This document shows positions 23,960 through 35,438 of a stretch of DNA of 64,000 nucleotides, piece after piece. This stretch comes from Labyrinthula sp. Ha (taxonomy: Eukaryota; Sar; Bigyra; Labyrinthulida; Labyrinthulaceae). The notes beneath the pieces are model-generated. The model was not told the DNA's origin. It searched no databases and worked only from the letters and a program-made list of their open reading frames with translations. Where the stretch lies: positions 62,001-126,000 of the forward strand of contig JAALGZ010000062.1 of assembly GCA_015227615.1 (NCBI GenBank), in the 5' to 3' direction. Within the stretch, counting starts at the first letter, position 1, and every line of letters starts with the position of its first letter. Made by a program: the position numbers and the translations under genes.

Positions 23960-25735
23960 TTTTCAATATTCAAATTCAGTAAAGCCATATAGAAGAATTT
24001 ATACGATCTTAAAAGAAAGGCAATGGATAGGCTTAAGATCGCAAAAAATATCATCTACCCACATATGCAAGACCAAGTTAATGAAGCTACCTTCATTGAA
24101 AATAGATCCAGGGAAGTGAATAGATCAGCATTGGGATATTTTAAAGAATATTGCAAAGTAAACTTTCGATAACAAAAGCTAATTTTATTGTGAAGTTATA
24201 AGTATTATAATGGAGTTGTTTCTCAAAACGACAAGTAATTTGTAACTAATATTTTATTATCTATATAATTTTTATACCGGTTAGAGTGTTAAAATAAAAT
24301 AGTATTGACAACATTAAAATACATATCAAATTTGATTCTTCTTTATAAGAATCATATAGAAACCAAATAATTTCTTTATTGAAAGTGTCTCCCTTTCTCG
24401 GAAAATAGCAATTGGTTGCCCTAGAGTAGTTGATAATGAGAAGTTAGTAGTGTATCTTCTTGGCGATGATAATTTGATTAAATAAAAAGTAGGTAAATTT
24501 GAATATAATTCCATATAAAATTTAAATCAATATAATGAGACGAAAAAATGAGAGCATATATCTCTGTATTTAACAGGAAATTCGAATTGGTGGTAATCAA
24601 TAATGGAACCTCTTCAAATATAACTAAGATAGAATCTTTTATTAAGTTTGTTTAAGGATCCAAGCTTATTGCTGTGAGTAAAATATTTGAAAAGGAGGTC
24701 GTTAACAAATTAAATGGTAATATCAAGTTCATTTTAGTGAGAATTTGGATGATTAGATTAGGGGGGGCTTAGTTAATAGCTGATTAGTGGTAACATTTTC
24801 CCGCTTGACTAGCTGATCAAGGGTTAAATGTGGTAAAATATAGAAAAAAATGGCTAAACCAATAAGATTATAAGAAATCTGGGTTAATTCGATTTAAATA
24901 AATTATAAGTTTATCCACTGGGATAGATCTTTTCCTTCTAAACTATGAGTTCTTTAGACTATGGGGGTATTCACCAGGGGTTTTCTTATTAGCATTATAG
25001 AAGTTGACTCGATGGATGTCAATTAAACAATAACTAATACATTAGAAAATACATGCTTTCATTTTGTTTAAATGTTTTAAGAGGACCGAAAATTAGATTT
25101 ATCATTGAAGTAATTTTGATCAATGAAACCACGATTTAAGAAAAAATTGAAATCAATATTAGAACAAAAAATGCAGAAACGTAAACCTTTTAGAGGTATT
25201 GCGGGATTATAATAGAAAATTAAGTACTTTATATTGCGAATTTAAATATACTATTTTGATGGTTGATTAATTAATGGATACAAATAAGAATTTTTTATAT
25301 TAATCGAAAAAATATTTAAGGAAAAATTAAAAGTTTGATAGATGCAAAAAATTCTTGACACAAAGGCTTAGTATTTTTCATATAACGGAGATAAACTTAT
25401 TATACTCAGCAACTTCCTTGAAGACACCTGGGTTATTCTGGAGTATTAATCACGTTACTTCTACAACATTGAATATATAGTACAAAAATGGGATTTCCTT
25501 GAGTTGTGTGCAGCAAGGCAAATCTCTACAATGCAAAAAGTAAATCTTATTATTGTTCTTTACAGTAAGATACACAACAGGTTTATGGAGAATGATTTCG
25601 GCGAAAAGTTACTTTATTATGATACAAGGCTTAAAGAAATGAATAAGAATTGTGATGACTGTTATGAAATAGCTATTAACTCAAAAATAAAAGAAAGAAT
25701 AAGTTATGCTATTTCATTAGATTTTCTTGTCTAAA
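23960..25735 (+). mobile_element. Tentative fossil of a copia-like LTR retrotransposon
   Basis: Stretches of protein-like sequence on the plus strand stand out from the surrounding desert. One at about 24015-24170 resembles a copia-type gag helical region, a second at about 24420-24470 resembles the short gag block around ..LVVYLLG, and the open frame 25504-25734 contains an NCDDC motif reminiscent of the copia integrase zinc-binding end. No LTRs, RT or RNase H could be read. The copy is heavily broken and old. The family call is a weak inference from position and composition. Confidence 0.25.
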
Positions 25736-28700
25736 ACAGAAATGAAATGGGATCTATAAATTAGATAATGAATTACACCAGAAGAGATTTTTAATACTGA
25801 TTGATTAGTAAAGATAGAGTAGAACTAAAAAAATGAAAAATCCATGTAGTTTCTATTAGAATAGTGATCCAAGGTGCATATAACCTATTGAGATATATTG
25901 AAAAAAAAAAGGAAAAGTACTTTGCGGAAGATTTTGGCTCTATCATAACTAGAGAATGTCATTTTTAATACTAAAAAATATTTTAAATATAAGTCATATA
26001 TATCCCAAATAAAGAGATTATGTGGAGTTAAATATGGGAATCGAGATTAATTAGCTTTGACAAATGGATAGGGTTTGAATAAGTGATTTTAATCTTGTAG
26101 TTGTTTGAAATTATTTGCAACAAGATCTCTGTGATGATATCCAGATATCACAAGAGAAAAAAAATGCAAGTATTATCCATATCAAAAGTAATTTGGAGGA
26201 TGTAAGAATAAAAGACTAAAAAAGAACACGCCATATAGAATTTATTTTGTTCTTAATGAACAAGAAACCCCTAGGTGTGAATTCTGGTGCATTATTAATA
26301 AAATAAGAGTATCGGAATAATATTGTTGACCAAGTTTTTTATAAGGATATAAAATTGTTTGGGTTTTTAGAAGATAAAGAACCTATAAGTTTGTTATTTT
26401 AACGAAGAATTAACCTAAAATAATCAATATGATAAAACACCTCATTCGAAAAAAAATACATTTTCTTGAAATGAAGGTAGGAATCAACATATTTTGGAAA
26501 TATTATTCGGCTTCTAGAGTCTTTATTAAATTTTTTAAATGACCAGAACCGTAATAACCTTGTGCTTTTACTAAAGTCTCACGTAAATATGAACTTTCTT
26601 AAAAAAGTTCAATATTAACGATTACTTTATATTTCATATTATTATTATGACTAAACTAGACAACTGCTATAACAATTGCAGAGAAATATAAGGATATGAA
26701 AAATGCCCTATCCTCGAATAAATATTAGTTCAATAAGAAAGATAGAAGCTAAATTAGGAAATTAAGATAGAGCAACCGGGGTACATGAAGAAATGTTGGA
26801 AGGAACAGTATTTTTTGAAGCATAAATTGTTGAATGTATATGTAGGTATTTCTCTAAAAACTATTCTTAGATAAAACCTATTAAAAATTATTTATGATTC
26901 GTTAACTTGAGTTAAATCAAATAATGGATAAATATTGACAGTAGATATAAACCAGAAAATAAACTTCGGTATTATAGAAGATTATGTGAGCTCTGATAGA
27001 AAGTTATAGCGAGCTTAGATGTGCTAGTAGATATACCCATAACTTATTTCATACTAGATAATTCGTATCCACGAGTTCCTCGTGAAGAATATATGTTTTA
27101 ATAAGTAAAATAGAAAGATAATAACCGAAATAAGTTATGTGGATCCATATTTCATAGTTATTATTGAAGAGTGCAAGCTTAAACTTATTAAGATATAGAA
27201 ACAAATAATGATATACCAAGTTATGTCGTAATAGTTATTGTCAGGGAGAAATACTGGTCGCAGGTGGATTATTATATCGAAATGTTTGTTTTATTGACGA
27301 ATAAAAATAAATAAAGAAAAGAGAGTAAGAGCCGGCCAAGAAGACAAATGAGGAGTTAAAATTTTCACATGAAGTAAAAAGTAAAAAAAAAATTCTCAGC
27401 GACAAAAAATGAAACTGCCTAAGAAAAGTAATATTGAGGTGTTTACAAAAGGTTATCCAGAAATTTGTAAGAAGGAATTAGTTTATCAATAATTTGGGTT
27501 GAATATAAACTTGTGAAAAGGAAAAAAAATGCAAAATTAAAAGTAAAAGGAGTTCTTCACTATTTAAGCCAAGTCACTATCCGGTATTACTAATAAAAGG
27601 AAATAATAGGATCTTGAATTTTCAAAGATTTTTACTAGGTTAAGAAATTAAATTGATGATGCTAGGTAATCCATACACACAAGTGACTGATTACTTAAAC
27701 AGAAGATTTCAGATAAGAAACAAAAAGAATCCAAACATATGAAAATATCTGATACACTTTTGAAGGTTTTCTCGATATGTTTAAAATTCATTTGAGGATC
27801 AAATAAAAAAGTGAATACATACATATACTGAGAATGTATGCGAAATTAAATTGTTAGAAATGGTTATTTCATGTGAAAAAATGCAAACAATGACATAATT
27901 ACAGTGATATTAGATAAGACCTTGTAAGGGGATATTAACCATGAGTAATATGGGTAGATTTCCAGACAAGTTGAGCAAGAAGAATATTAAATATCTACCG
28001 GAAATTTTTTAAACCAGTCTGTGTAGATACGATGTACAATATTAGAGCTATCATTGGAATATCTTTCGGTGGAATTAAACACAGGAATACTCTAATATAC
28101 ATAAATCTGTTAAAAAAGACTGGTTATTCTTGTAAATGAAATGCAAAGTAAAAACTTTACGTATAAAATATTTGATGGTCGACTATATGTATACAATCGC
28201 CGTGAGGAAAAAGGATATAACCCATGATTTTTCCTTTAAGTGATAAATTTACTTAAAATATAAACAAGATTATAATATTCAATTTGAATATTAAACTGAA
28301 ACTACTGGATAATTAGTTAAAAAGATTTAAGTATTTTTATTTGCCAACTGTTTTAAATATCTCAAAATTAAATTGCAGATATTTCACTTAATTGATGGGC
28401 TATATAATGCAGAAAAGGTGTCAGAATGTCAGAACTACCGACTTTTGTGACACGGTATCAGGAAATAATTTTGATATTAATGACTTTATCGTTTGTTTCA
28501 GGGTTTATTAATACATGTTGAAGGTGCATAGGATTCAGTTTTCCCAATGCTATGTTTCCAATATTTTGATCTACAGTATTATCAAACTAAAGAAGAAGGG
28601 GTTTAGGTAAGGATATTTCTGTTGAAATAATATAAGAAATGGTTTATGACATCATTTTAATAGTTATCGGGCAAATGCACTACACATTTACCACCATTAA

Positions 28701-29189
28701 CTTCATTCGAGATCCACCAAAGAATATATATTTCTTGTTCATGTCCCTAACATTGCGTTATATAAATTCTTAAAGGACTTTTTCTTTTTTTTCACTGAAA
28801 TTCTTGGCACAGCAAATACTAGAACAAATTAAATTCTAATTCTAACTACGAAACGAGTTTTACTTTCAACTACACCTCGACCCAATGATGAGGTGAATGA
28901 AAGGGCAAATTAGAAATATCATATTTCAGTTACACACATAGGTGCTTATGAAAGTAAATGATGTAAGGAGCAAGAAAATGTTTAGTTTACATTGATAAAA
29001 TATGTGAATTATGGATTAAAATAGGTAAAAATATTCAGTATTATCAACTATTAAACAGACTATGTAATTTCAAAAGGTATTTTCAAAAAGCGTATTTTTG
29101 CAAAGAAGTGTCTAATAACTAATCTTTATTCATAATGACTAGGCATAACAGATGCTGTTGTCAAAACATGTGTAATTACCTTCTGCAAA
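25736..29189. other. Gene-free AT-rich region
   Basis: Very AT-rich, with no gene, RNA or clear repeat. It could contain further decayed remains of the tentative copia-like element, but nothing here is diagnostic. Confidence 0.4.
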
Positions 29190-31150
29190 AATAAAGATGT
29201 AACATTACACCACCCTTGGTTGCTCCTAAAAATGGATAAGTCGCTCACAAAGCTGCTCTTAAAGTAAATAATTGATAAGAGTCACTTTTCTTATAGAAAT
29301 AGTCGAATCTATCCAGCAGTCCAAGATTTCCACAATAATATTCTCCTTAAACTTTGCAACCTGAAGAACAATATTCGGTAAATTGCTTATGACCTTCTTA
29401 GTAGCTGCGTTCAATGCTCTAAAATCTACTACTAAACAATATTTTTAGGTTATTTTAGGGACAATGAAGGTTTACACACAAGTGCCGGGGTCATCATTCA
29501 CCTCTACTATATTTTCTCTAAACATTCGGTACAATCTTTTCTTCATGAAGTCTTCTTTCTCGATTCGAAGAGTAATTTCGCTATAACTCCTGCAGATATT
29601 TCATTCATTAAAAGTATCTCATAGGGCTCAAGAGTGATAACTGTGTTTATGACAAGTAGGGGTCGAGCTGGATAAAAATTGCCGATTATTATTTGAAAAT
29701 CATTTTGATTCTGATTATCAATAAAAGAATTTTCATTTTGATTATCAAATAATAATCACTAATAAATTGAGACTAGTGGCCCAAGTCCTAAATACACCAT
29801 TTTAATTCAAAACCTAACTATTAATTTAACCGAGCCATAAATTTTTGCTGTTCGAAGAAAGAAATAACTTGAAAAAACTAGTGAAAAATATTATTACTAT
29901 GTTATTCGTGTTCTTAAAGATTCTTGCCGAAGTAATTTGAGCCTTGCTGTTGCAGGATGAGGATAGAAAAAGACTTAGATTTGAGAATAGTATAGAAGAA
30001 GAACTTTTGCAGGAAGCTTAACGTTTGTTTAGTACTTTTTAGTTTCTTTTCTAACCTCAATTGGAGGCAAATCAAACCTTAAAGTTCTAAATTTGAAGTT
30101 ACTGTGTACATTTAATAGATATTTTTAAATTTTTAGCATGAAAACCACAAGAATCTTCACATTAATATCACATCTTCACCGTAAGTTTTAAAACCAAAGT
30201 ATTTGAAAGAGGAATGTAAACATGTGGGAAAAGAACCATCTATCTTCTATACTTAATTATTAATTAATGTCTTTAAGCTATCTTTCTACTCCATCTGCTT
30301 CTGGTTTCAACATAACTCAAAATCCAGATAAAAGTGGCACTCTGTTAATTTAAGGTCTAGAACTTAAATTAAAAACATTTTGCAAATACTAAGTTAATGT
30401 AAATGTTAATTTTAGAAAAAATATATGTTATTATTAAGTTTTCTAAATACAAGTTTTTTTCTTAGATGCGCTTAGTTCATGTTTTAGGATAAATTTACTA
30501 GGAAGAAAACCTAAAAAAAACAGAATTAGGCAGTTTTAATTTCAAATTTTGATCTCCTTCATCTGAACAATAAAATAATATTCAGTTGTATGTTTCATCA
30601 ATTTCGTCAATATCTCCAAACGCTTCTATGAAATGATTACTATCCAAGATTTTCTTTCTCACCTTGAAAGTTTTATTTTTTTTTCATTAGCCAAAATTTA
30701 AATCTTTTCTTCTACATATTTAACTGGTATATTACAAGAGATGCTTGGTTGCTTCAACTTTTCCTACACCTGATACTCAATTAAAAACTTTGGTTGATCG
30801 TAATCTTCCTTTTTCAATATCTTAAAACAGTTTCTCAAATCTTGAAAACATGAAGTAGTATTCTAGATGAATATCCCCACGTTCAAATGCGTTTCTTCCT
30901 TTTCATCGGTATATAAAGCTAGATATTTCCATGGACTTCTGCTCACTTAAATACTTCCACTGTGATTGGAAATCTGTTTCTTTCCATATACACGAGAATA
31001 ATGTTGACGAAAGTTATATAACAGTGAAGCATCCATCATCATTTTGAGTTTGTTCATATCTTCAAAATTCCCATCACTTTCGGCATCCAGTCGCTCAATC
31101 TTTGCTGAGCTGTCTAAAAATACAGAGCTCTCTTGACCATTTCTTAATTC
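29190..31150 (-). mobile_element. Old, decayed Ty3/gypsy retrotransposon fossil
   Basis: On the minus strand the segment at about 29195-29620 aligns block by block with the reverse transcriptase of the young gypsy element at 45945-53746. The IVEVNDDP, LVVDFRALN and GAPQGW-type regions all have counterparts in the same order. Further right (5' on this strand), at about 30550-31150, are protein-like remnants in the position expected for gag and protease. LTRs are not visible. The copy is heavily broken, clearly much older than the whole-looking element, and belongs to the same or a sister lineage. Confidence 0.7.
29684..29757. repeat. Imperfect hairpin (inverted repeat)
   Basis: GATTATTATTTGA (29684-29696) and its reverse complement TCAAATAATAATC (29745-29757) bracket a region that continues the pairing with a few mismatches, giving a stem of about 25 bp. 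The interior repeats CATTTTGATT twice. It sits inside or beside the gypsy fossil. It could be a small MITE-like insertion or chance AT palindrome growth. Confidence 0.6.
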
Positions 31151-31904
31151 CAGTAAGTCTTATTAGATCGAGGGTAACGTAATATTAAGTTTATTTGAGT
31201 ATAGGAGAAACATGAATATATAAAAAGAATCAGGCTTTTAAGGAAGTAAAACTTGGAGTTAGATCATATAAATACCATCCTTAGAGAGCACATTTTTTTT
31301 ATTGAAAATAATACCAAGAAACCTTTATAAAAACAAGAGCAAGCTGTTTAAGTTGTAAAAACAAAAATACCACTTTTTCCCATAAATAAGTCAGAAAAAT
31401 GACCACAACATGACTTTTTTAGAAACTAAGAAGTTATAGCTTCCTTAATTTATACTGGTGCTCTTCATGCGAATTTATATGTATCGCTGAATACTTTATC
31501 GTATGTAAAAGATAAGAAAATATGTATTTTCATATAAGACTTTGCAATACTATGACAGAGATTTGTATAATTAAAACCAATAAAAACTTCAAAGTTTATT
31601 TTCCCTATATAAGTTAGAGAAAATTGGTCTTGAATAGGGCTACAGTCAGAGTTCTTTATGTTTGGCCTATTAGAAGCTTAGTTTTGGCTATTTTGAAGTT
31701 GAGTTTGGAGTAAGGTTAAATTAAGCCAAAAAAATATTGCTGAGACTAATAGAAAGTTTTTTTAATTTCCTCGAACAAAACTCGGAGTAATCTTGATCCA
31801 TTTATAACTATGGGTGACTACCATTTTTCAGGATGTTTTGTTACTTGATATCACATATTCAGGAATAATTGATACTTAGGGGTATCCTTCAGAGTTTCTG
31901 AGTT

Positions 31905-32975
31905 CTTGGAAATAGGATACATTGTTAGGAAGTCTATACAGAATACTCCCATTCTCAAACAATATCGTCTGTAGAAAAAAATTGACCCGTTCCTCTGACA
32001 GGTGAGGTTTCTTTGGACTCTAGACGAGTATTTATTGAGGTATTACCCGGATTCAAGTTGAGAAAAACAGCATTTTACCCCAATATCGACTTTTCTTTAA
32101 AAAAATATTTAAAATATCTTAATACACAGAACAAAAGGTTACATCTCGTGCTTTTTACTTGATATGGGTTCCCTAGTATAAAAATTTATTGGATTATAGT
32201 AAAATTGAGTGATTTCGTATTTTGAGATGTGCAGATTTTTAATATATGACTTTTCTGAGTGAAGTTTAGCTCAGTTACAGCTAACCAGAAAAGAAAAATC
32301 AATATAAATGGTTGCAAAAAATGGGTATGGTGAATGGTTAGGGTCTGAAAAGAATCAAATCGTCTATATAGTTGTTCTTCGTGATATTACGTTTCAATGT
32401 ATGTTTTTTAGAGGTCTTTAAACTTTTTGAAAAGGGACCTTAGAACTAACTTTTTTTTGTTTAAAGTACACATCACTATCAAATAATTAGACACAACACA
32501 TGGTTGGAAAGTCTATTTCAATTTCAAATACATTGTGGGCGATAATGTTGTATTTGAGGAAGATTCAGTGACAAGAACTTGCAAATACTATATGCGTTAT
32601 TTTCAGTAATCAAGGCCTTATTACACTTTCTTTTGATTTTAATATGCTAAATTTTTATGTGGTTAAGTACTTGCTCTAGTTTGCAATATATTTTGAGCTC
32701 TGTAGAAGAGTTGAAAAGGTATTGTTGATTTTGTGGCCATTATACTGGATTTCTGAAAAAATCGCTGATAAAGTTTTCACTACCACGTAATAATAAGGAT
32801 CATAAAATACTATTGTTTAATAATAGGGCTAATTTGAATATAAGAGCTAAACTTTACAGCTTATGGAGGTAGTGTAACCTTTTTTTTCATTGTTTTCTGA
32901 TCGATATAAAATGAATGAACAATATTTTGGTTGTCTTTGCTATTCTAGATGAAATTAACTACTTGAAATCTTCTA
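31905..32975 (+). repeat. Old dispersed repeat of about 1.05 kb, copy 1
   Basis: Similar along its length, with many mismatches and small gaps, to about 38565-39625 in the same orientation. Shared blocks include tgacttttctgagtga..tttag, gttgttctt..tgat.tta, and attg.gggtgata..ttgtatttgag. No coding frame is evident. It ends about 670 bp upstream of the 596-aa gene. Confidence 0.65.
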
Positions 32976-33349
32976 CTATCTTAGATGATTCAAGAAATAT
33001 TCAAAATAGCTTTCGAAATGGGTATCTAACTTTTAATGAAACGAATTTGGAGTTGAGTTAGAGGAATTTTATTGTCTGCAGTCATCATTCGCTTGCCTGA
33101 TTTTAAAGCACCACTGTTTATTGTTCTTAACCTTCTTAGAACCAACTAAATGTTAAAGAAGTGTAATCTACGAAGAGAGAGCCGTAGAATGATATAAACT
33201 AAGTCTCGTAAATCTTAGTCCTTGTTTAGGTGTCTTTAATATCTTGTCTGCCCTTGTAGGAGAGTTCTCCGAATTTAACGGAATTATTATGGAATCTCAT
33301 TAAGAAGTGATAGAATGACTAAATTATCAAAACTTATCACTAATCATAT

Positions 33350-33505
33350 TTATCAATAAATCAATTGATATTGGCCATGTGACCCGATGTTTTTTTTCCT
33401 ATCAATGATAATTCATACTAAATCAAAATAATTTGGAAATTATCAGAATAAATCAATAAGAAAAATATTGGAAAATCTATTATTGATAAATTATCAATAA
33501 ATCAA
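33350..33505. repeat. Direct repeat of TTATCAATAAATCAA upstream of the 596-aa gene
   Basis: The 15-mer occurs exactly at 33350-33364 and 33491-33505, with several partial copies (ATTATCA, TATCAAT) between. It lies 140-300 bp upstream of the start codon. Regulatory function is possible; AT-rich simple evolution is the alternative. Confidence 0.5.
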
Positions 33506-33534
33506 ATATCATTCCTAATTTTAATTTGTTACTT

Positions 33535-33647
33535 TGATAATAATTAAGTGATGAATAATCACTTAAATTTATTACGGTAAGATTCTAATACCTGTGATTG
33601 AATAAAACATAATCAAATTCAAATGAAATAATAAAAAGAATTAGAGA
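33535..33647 (+). promoter_or_regulatory. Upstream region conserved in the 596-aa gene family
   Basis: The roughly 110 bp before the ATG match 56783-56898 and 63233-63348. The conserved parts are TACTTTGAT.ATAATTAAGTGA, TTTATTACGGTA, AATACCTGTGA and AATAAAAAGAATTAGAGAATGAG, the last running into the start codon. This is the promoter/5' leader inherited with the gene. Confidence 0.65.
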
Positions 33648-35438
33648 ATGAGCGAAAAAAATGATCTTTCAAAAGACCTGGATGCATTTATTGCTGAACA
33701 TGGCTTGGAAGATGCCTATAAAGGGCCAAAAGATTCTTATACCTCTGACGACCCTATGAACCAGAAAGAAGCACTAATGAAGAAGGCACAAAGAGCTACT
33801 CCTGAGGAAGCTGGCTCAGTATTGTACTTTTTTTTTCATAACCAGTTGTTAAATTATTGCACTGAAATTGATGCTTTGAGTAAGAGCTGTTTCATATTTC
33901 TTTGCATGTTTAAGGATTTCAAAATGAACGTAATGAAGCTTTCGAAACCTGCTTGGGCGGAGATTATGACTGTTCGAGAGGTAATAAGGCAAGTTTGTAT
34001 TATGAGTACAAAGCAACCTTTATTTTTTGGGCCGGACTCAAGGAATTTTCGCAGCATAGAATTATATAGACATGTTTTGCCACTTCAACGAGCAATAGCT
34101 TCCCTTATTCAGATGTACATTAATATAAGTTCAAGTATTGACGCAGAGCAGCCGAGAAGCACAATAGTTGATGTAAGTTTGAAATTTGACCCAGAAAATT
34201 TTATCCAAGAAGTTATTAAAGAAAGAAGAAATTGGTGTAAGTTCATTATGGGTACATCCTCAAACTTAGAACAGGGATCTTTTGTTCACTATGCCGATTC
34301 CTATCACGCATGTATGATGGAAACCATTTGTAGCAGGATACCAGGCATCCAACGGGAAAAAAAGAAGAGTAGTCTTGTACCCGTTTCACCTTTGGAGAAG
34401 GGTTCTAAGAGTTCTCATGAATTTTTCATTGAGCCTATAAAGATATTACGTGTTGCCAAAATACACCTAATGGATTTTCAACCTATCAGGCAGGAGGACA
34501 CTTTAACACTGCATCTTCCAATCTTTTGGCACTGGTACCTCGGGGTTCAGAAAATGATTTTGGAATTCTGTACAAGTAAAATTTTCCCTCTTTACGCCCT
34601 ATGTCCCACCGAAAAAGACAGAAACCGTTTAAAAATCCCGCGAGCCCAATCTTATTGTATTTTATTCACCTTAAAGCTTGAAGACATTTGCACAGATGAA
34701 GCTGAAAAGAAAATGTTTGCTTTTTGTGCTGACACATTACGTTCACCAATGCACCGAGCTGTATTGTACGGTGCTTTTCTGTATTTAGATAGCTTTGGTA
34801 AGCCAATGGGACTTGGTGCTTGGGATGTTGGTTGTGATATTATGTGGTCACCACCATCTGAAATGAAATCTTCCGCTGGATCGAAAAAGAATGATCCTTC
34901 AAGTACCAGGAGCTCAAAGAAACCAAACAAATTCGTTACTATGCTATCAAAAAGATATGAAGTCTCTACTCTTAGTGAGCCACAAGAGATTGAAATTGAG
35001 ACACCATTGTGTTGGGTGCTATGCTGCATACCTAGAAAAGAAAAACTAGAACAGTTTTGCATAAAGGTTTCACCAACGGATAAAGGTCCTAGTAAAATTC
35101 TTACTCGGGCAAATTTTGAATACTCTGATGAAATGGGTCAAGTTAATTTTGACAGTTTGGTATTGTATGAAATGTACTATGCAGCAAGCGAAGAGGCAGA
35201 AAAAAGGGAAAATATTTCAAGCAATAGATTGAGTATTTTATCTATACTTCTCTTAAAAGATAAGGAAGAGAAACAACTAGCGGCTAAAGCGAAGTTGAAA
35301 GAACTAGCGGCGAAAGCGGAGGATGAAATACTTGCGGCAAAAGCGAAGGGGGAGACACCGCCGGCTAAACCAAAAGTTAAAGTGAATATATATATATGGA
35401 TCTCGAATATTTTAGGGAAGCTATGCAAAAATATTTAG
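33648..35438 (+). CDS. Unrecognised 596-aa protein with AK-rich C-terminal region
   Basis: I do not recognise the family. The protein has an acidic, helical N-terminus (KDLDAFIAEHGLEDAY, then PKDSY..DDPMNQKEA), a long mixed body without obvious transmembrane segments, a Ser/Lys-rich linker (about 401-427), and an Ala/Lys/Glu-rich helical repeat near the end (about 543-580; LAAKAK, ELAAKAE and LAAKAKGE units). There is no signal peptide. The first roughly 60 codons and the upstream region have truncated relatives at 56899 and 63349, so it belongs to a small local family. The last 16 residues follow an (AT)6 run. Two nt more or fewer would instead enter a more protein-like end, starting MDLEYFREAMQKYLEE. 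A 34-nt GT..AG intron at 35382-35415 is another possibility. The annotated C-terminus is therefore uncertain. Confidence 0.75.
   Translation: MSEKNDLSKDLDAFIAEHGLEDAYKGPKDSYTSDDPMNQKEALMKKAQRATPEEAGSVLYFFFHNQLLNYCTEIDALSKSCFIFLCMFKDFKMNVMKLSKPAWAEIMTVREVIRQVCIMSTKQPLFFGPDSRNFRSIELYRHVLPLQRAIASLIQMYINISSSIDAEQPRSTIVDVSLKFDPENFIQEVIKERRNWCKFIMGTSSNLEQGSFVHYADSYHACMMETICSRIPGIQREKKKSSLVPVSPLEKGSKSSHEFFIEPIKILRVAKIHLMDFQPIRQEDTLTLHLPIFWHWYLGVQKMILEFCTSKIFPLYALCPTEKDRNRLKIPRAQSYCILFTLKLEDICTDEAEKKMFAFCADTLRSPMHRAVLYGAFLYLDSFGKPMGLGAWDVGCDIMWSPPSEMKSSAGSKKNDPSSTRSSKKPNKFVTMLSKRYEVSTLSEPQEIEIETPLCWVLCCIPRKEKLEQFCIKVSPTDKGPSKILTRANFEYSDEMGQVNFDSLVLYEMYYAASEEAEKRENISSNRLSILSILLLKDKEEKQLAAKAKLKELAAKAEDEILAAKAKGETPPAKPKVKVNIYIWISNILGKLCKNI
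35386..35397. repeat. (AT)6 microsatellite inside the coding frame
   Basis: The run lies within the 3' end of the 596-aa gene. An ATG overlaps its right end (35396-35398) and opens the neighbouring frame, which stays open to about 35473. Confidence 0.85.

Noticed and set aside
24326-24514. 62-aa minus frame
   Set aside because: The opposite strand has the more protein-like reading in this region (tentative copia-like fossil).
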